Shown here: positions 5,443 through 7,108 of the stretch, one piece after another
Layout: the number at the start of each line of letters is the position of its first letter
Position numbering within the stretch: position 1 is the first letter of the stretch
Notes under the pieces: generated by a model
What the model was told of the DNA's origin: nothing
The model's database searches: none
What the model saw: only the letters and a program-made list of their open reading frames with translations
Program-made: the position numbers and the translations under genes
Assembly: GCA_964478915.1 (NCBI GenBank)
Contig: CAYZKG010000131.1
Span: 1-7,108, forward strand
Length of the DNA stretch: 7,108 nt
DNA from: CAYJUM01 sp964478915
Lineage (GTDB): Bacteria; Nitrospirota; Nitrospiria; Nitrospirales; Nitrospiraceae
Direction of reading: 5' to 3'

Positions 5443-5880
5443 AAACAAGAATGGCTCCCCGTATTGGCCACTCACTGCACCATTTCGGACCCGGCGTGGT
5501 GGCATTCTTTCCCGGTCTACAAAACCTTGCAGAGCCGCCGAGTCGTCTTCCGGTGGGAGCGGCCCCAGGCAGAGTCTGAGCGTGTCTATGCTTCGCCTCT
5601 GCTGGAAGCCAAGCGATACGCCAGTATCCTCCAGCACGACCCGCTCGTCAAGACGCAAGCCGACCTGGCCCGGGAGATAGGGGTCTCCCGGGTGCGCATC
5701 ACTCAGGTCATGAGCCTGCTGCGACTAGCCCCTGAAATCCAGGAACACCTTCTGCGCTTGGAGGATCAGCAGGCGATCCGATTCTTCAGGGAGCGTCGGC
5801 TCCGGCCGCTGATACAGATCGAAGATCCGAGGCGGCAGGTCGAAGAATTTCAGAAGTTGCTGGCACAGGTCCAGCAGTAG
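5431..5880 (+). CDS. ParB/KorB-type helix-turn-helix protein
   Basis: A 149-residue protein and the only convincing plus-strand gene. A classic HTH occupies about 76-98 (TQADLAREIGVSRVRITQVM), preceded by SPLLEAKRYASIL (55-67) and followed by LAPEIQEHLLRL and IRFFRERRLRPLIQI. This is the arrangement of the ParB/KorB/Spo0J central domain without the N-terminal CTPase part. Such short HTH proteins are often found beside site-specific recombinase genes in mobile DNA. The ATG at 5431 is the first start after an in-frame TAA at 5380, but it has no clear Shine-Dalgarno and sits in a hairpin, so the N-terminal 25-30 residues are doubtful. Conserved-looking sequence begins near FPVYKTLQSRRVVFRW (27-42). 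It is probably a DNA-binding regulator of its element. It ends tail to tail with the minus-strand small gene, overlapping it by 95 bases. Confidence 0.78.
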   Translation: MFCPKQEWLPVLATHCTISDPAWWHSFPVYKTLQSRRVVFRWERPQAESERVYASPLLEAKRYASILQHDPLVKTQADLAREIGVSRVRITQVMSLLRLAPEIQEHLLRLEDQQAIRFFRERRLRPLIQIEDPRRQVEEFQKLLAQVQQ

Positions 5881-6049
5881 CGGGTGCTGGCTGACGGGAG
5901 CGCATCCGCAGGTAGATGCGGGCGCACAGTTGGACGATCTTCTGGTGGCGCTCTTCCGGGGCGAGTTGGTCGTAAGGATTCCGCGGGTTAGTGCCACCGT
6001 CGTGCGGGATGATCACCAGCGCGGCATTCATCTTCGACACCCGCTTCAT
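5786..6049 (-). CDS. Small protein of unknown function, abnormal C-terminal tail
   Basis: The frame runs 87 codons from the ATG at 6049, which overlaps the stop of the preceding gene as ATGA. Residues 1-50 look like real protein, with NAALVIIPHDGG (8-19), NPYDQLAPEERHQKIVQL (24-41) and CARIYLRM (42-49). From about residue 50 the sequence turns into a Pro/Ala/Ser-rich tail that is simply the antisense of the HTH gene. I infer that the original 3' end was lost at a junction near 5890 and the frame now runs on to the first stop. A second ATG six codons in is possible; weak AGGA lies before the first. No known domain is recognised. Confidence 0.55.
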   Translation of the reverse strand: MKRVSKMNAALVIIPHDGGTNPRNPYDQLAPEERHQKIVQLCARIYLRMRSRQPAPATAGPVPATSEILRPAASDLRSVSAAGADAP

Positions 6050-6336
6050 TTCCTACTTGCCTCGCCGGCTTGGGCGGAGGCCTCCAAGTCCAGCTTCTCG
6101 AGGAGGTAGGTGAGCCCCGGGTGGGGCTCCATCCGGTACGGAAGCGGAGGTAGCTCCGGGCCGCTTGCTGATGCCTCAATCTGCCGGCGAGCCCGCTGGT
6201 AGATGATGTCGAAGCCCTTGGCGATCTCCCAGACCACGTCATCGGGGACCTGATGCCTTGCCACGATTCGACCCAAGCAACAGATCTGCTCGCGCAGCAT
6301 CTCCCGTAATACGGTTGTGGTACGGCCCTTTTCCAT
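6046..6336 (-). CDS. Hypothetical protein, 96 residues
   Basis: A helical protein beginning MEKGRTTTVLREMLREQICC, with a cysteine pair at 19-20 and a conserved-looking core VPDDVVWEIAKGFDIIYQRA (30-49), then a Pro-rich stretch (PELPPLPYRMEPHPG) and a final helix LTYLLEKLDLEA. AAGGAG (6348-6343) lies six bases before the ATG at 6336, so the start is firm. It follows the sigma-like gene after 76 bases and overlaps the next gene by ATGA, so the two small genes are translationally coupled. I do not recognise a family; no membrane segment or signal peptide is seen. Confidence 0.7.
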   Translation of the reverse strand: MEKGRTTTVLREMLREQICCLGRIVARHQVPDDVVWEIAKGFDIIYQRARRQIEASASGPELPPLPYRMEPHPGLTYLLEKLDLEASAQAGEASRK

Positions 6337-6342
6337 GGGCGT

Positions 6343-6348
6343 CTCCTT
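6343..6348 (-). promoter_or_regulatory. Shine-Dalgarno of the 96-residue gene
   Basis: AAGGAG on the minus strand with a six-base spacer to the ATG at 6336 supports that start. The 76-base gap to the gene upstream also holds a CCCGGT/ACCGGG pair (6373-6378 and 6391-6396), too weak to call a terminator. Confidence 0.7.
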
Positions 6349-6412
6349 CTTGTGGGTATGAATCCGCCTCTACCCGGTAGCGCCCATGGGACCGGGGAGT
6401 GTTGCACCCCCC

Positions 6413-7108
6413 TCATTCGACCTCCTGTTCACGCGCGTGGCGCGCTTTCTCATGGTTTCGGATGGCCGCTTCCGCCCGGAAGTGCCAGCTCCGCACTGTC
6501 GCGTATGCGACTCCGCGGGCCTCGGCCCACTGCTTTTCGGTCATCCGCTGATAGACGTCGACCTCCCGAAGAAGGTCCAGTTGCCGCTCGTTGATGACTT
6601 TGCGGTAGGTCAAGTCGAGCAGGTATTCCTCCATCTGTTCGGGAAACACTTCGGACACCTGCAGCTCCGCGAGCGACGGTCGGTCCTCGTGAGCCAGCCC
6701 GAACTCTTCGTGCTGCTTGTGATAGCGGGCCTCTTCCCGCTGCCAGCGCGTGACCTTTTTCTTGGTGTCCAGGACCAGGTTGACATCGATTTTCCTGGGC
6801 CGCCGGTCCAGCGGGTACGAGAAAGCCGTGTGGAAAAAGTCCGCCTGCACACGGGAGAAGAGATCCTTCGGATTGGGAACGCTGCGCACCTTGCGGCGGT
6901 AGAGACGGCTCAAGCTCTCCCAGAACATCAGGTTCAGCAGCGGGAAGAGCGTTGCCTCTCGTTTGAGTTCGGACAACAGGATCGCCAGCACAGCGTCCTT
7001 GTCCTCGTAGTTCCGATTCCCGGGCCGGCCTAGCTCGAGCAGATCTTCGATCACCGGGTACTTCTTGAAGATCGCGTGCTTGTTCCTGATCTCTTCGATG
7101 GCTTGCCT
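6413..7108 (-). CDS. Sigma-70-like protein, 5' end beyond window
   Basis: The frame is open from the window edge (first visible codon AGG at 7108) to a TGA at 6415-6413, giving 231 visible residues without a start. A GTG at 7054 is possible but the coding-like sequence RQAIEEIRNKHAIFKKYP continues above it. The C-terminal segment MTEKQWAEARGVAYATVRSW (189-208) followed by HFRAEAAIRNHEKAR has the pattern of a sigma-70 region 4 HTH. The upstream part, with NLMFWESLSRLYRRKV, DLFSRVQADFFHTAF and a basic KKKVTRWQRE stretch, recalls region 2. It is therefore probably a divergent sigma-like or anti-termination-type regulator from accessory DNA, unlike housekeeping or typical ECF sigma factors in its long charged linker. 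The two small genes downstream may form one transcription unit with it. Confidence 0.7.
   Translation of the reverse strand, partial: RQAIEEIRNKHAIFKKYPVIEDLLELGRPGNRNYEDKDAVLAILLSELKREATLFPLLNLMFWESLSRLYRRKVRSVPNPKDLFSRVQADFFHTAFSYPLDRRPRKIDVNLVLDTKKKVTRWQREEARYHKQHEEFGLAHEDRPSLAELQVSEVFPEQMEEYLLDLTYRKVINERQLDLLREVDVYQRMTEKQWAEARGVAYATVRSWHFRAEAAIRNHEKARHAREQEVE

Noticed and set aside
5323..5658. 111-codon minus-strand frame
   Set aside because: Mirror of the HTH gene with low-complexity Pro/Arg ending; no support.
5901..5920. CGCATC/GATGCG stem as a terminator for the HTH gene
   Set aside because: Short stem, eight-base loop and no T run; it falls in the coding part of the opposing small gene.
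6386..7033. 215-codon plus-strand open frame
   Set aside because: Antisense of the sigma-like gene, which continues through the window edge and has an HTH pattern.
1..7108. CRISPR array, tRNA, rRNA or intact insertion sequence
   Set aside because: No regularly spaced repeats, no cloverleaf or rRNA sequence recognised, and no transposase frame.

Overview
The window is GC-rich, gene-dense bacterial DNA. Nearly every convincing gene lies on the minus strand. The best guess is an environmental Gram-negative of the Nitrospirota, NC10 or similar kind, from the gene families and base composition. This is low confidence, because there is no rRNA or marker gene.

Left part (1-3819, minus strand): a two-gene surface-polysaccharide module. 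The upstream gene (1280-3819) encodes a large protein. It joins an N-terminal clan GH-A type TIM-barrel glycosidase domain to a family 2 glycosyltransferase and a membrane-anchored C-terminus. Its frame is broken twice, each time by exactly one extra base in a C homopolymer (C6 at 2670-2675, C8 at 1593-1600). Removing one base at each site gives one 845-residue protein. After 33 bases comes an ABC exporter (1-1246) of the fused MsbA-like type, cut by the window edge just after its Walker A motif. A plausible reading is that the first protein builds and perhaps trims a glycan or glycoconjugate, and the ABC protein exports or flips the product.

Middle (3820-5036): a 480-base stretch with no convincing gene holds a strong minus-strand intrinsic terminator with a UUCG tetraloop, a 15-base tandem duplication and several stem-loops. 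Upstream of it is a type II toxin-antitoxin operon: a ribbon-helix-helix antitoxin (4721-4948) and a PIN-domain toxin (4302-4721). The stop and start codons overlap, and the operon has a good Shine-Dalgarno, a sigma-70-like promoter and a 7-bp inverted repeat over the -10 that probably binds the antitoxin.

Right part (5036-7108): accessory, mosaic DNA. A pRiA4b ORF-3-like gene lacks its N-terminal half. It abuts a short plus-strand module: a C-terminal-looking remnant, an 11-bp inverted repeat and a ParB/KorB-type HTH gene at 5431-5880. This runs tail to tail into a minus-strand run of a sigma-70-like gene (6413-7108, partial) and two small genes (6046-6336 and 5786-6049). The small genes overlap by ATGA. 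The truncated gene on one side and the overrunning tail on the other suggest that the 5280-5890 segment was inserted or rearranged.
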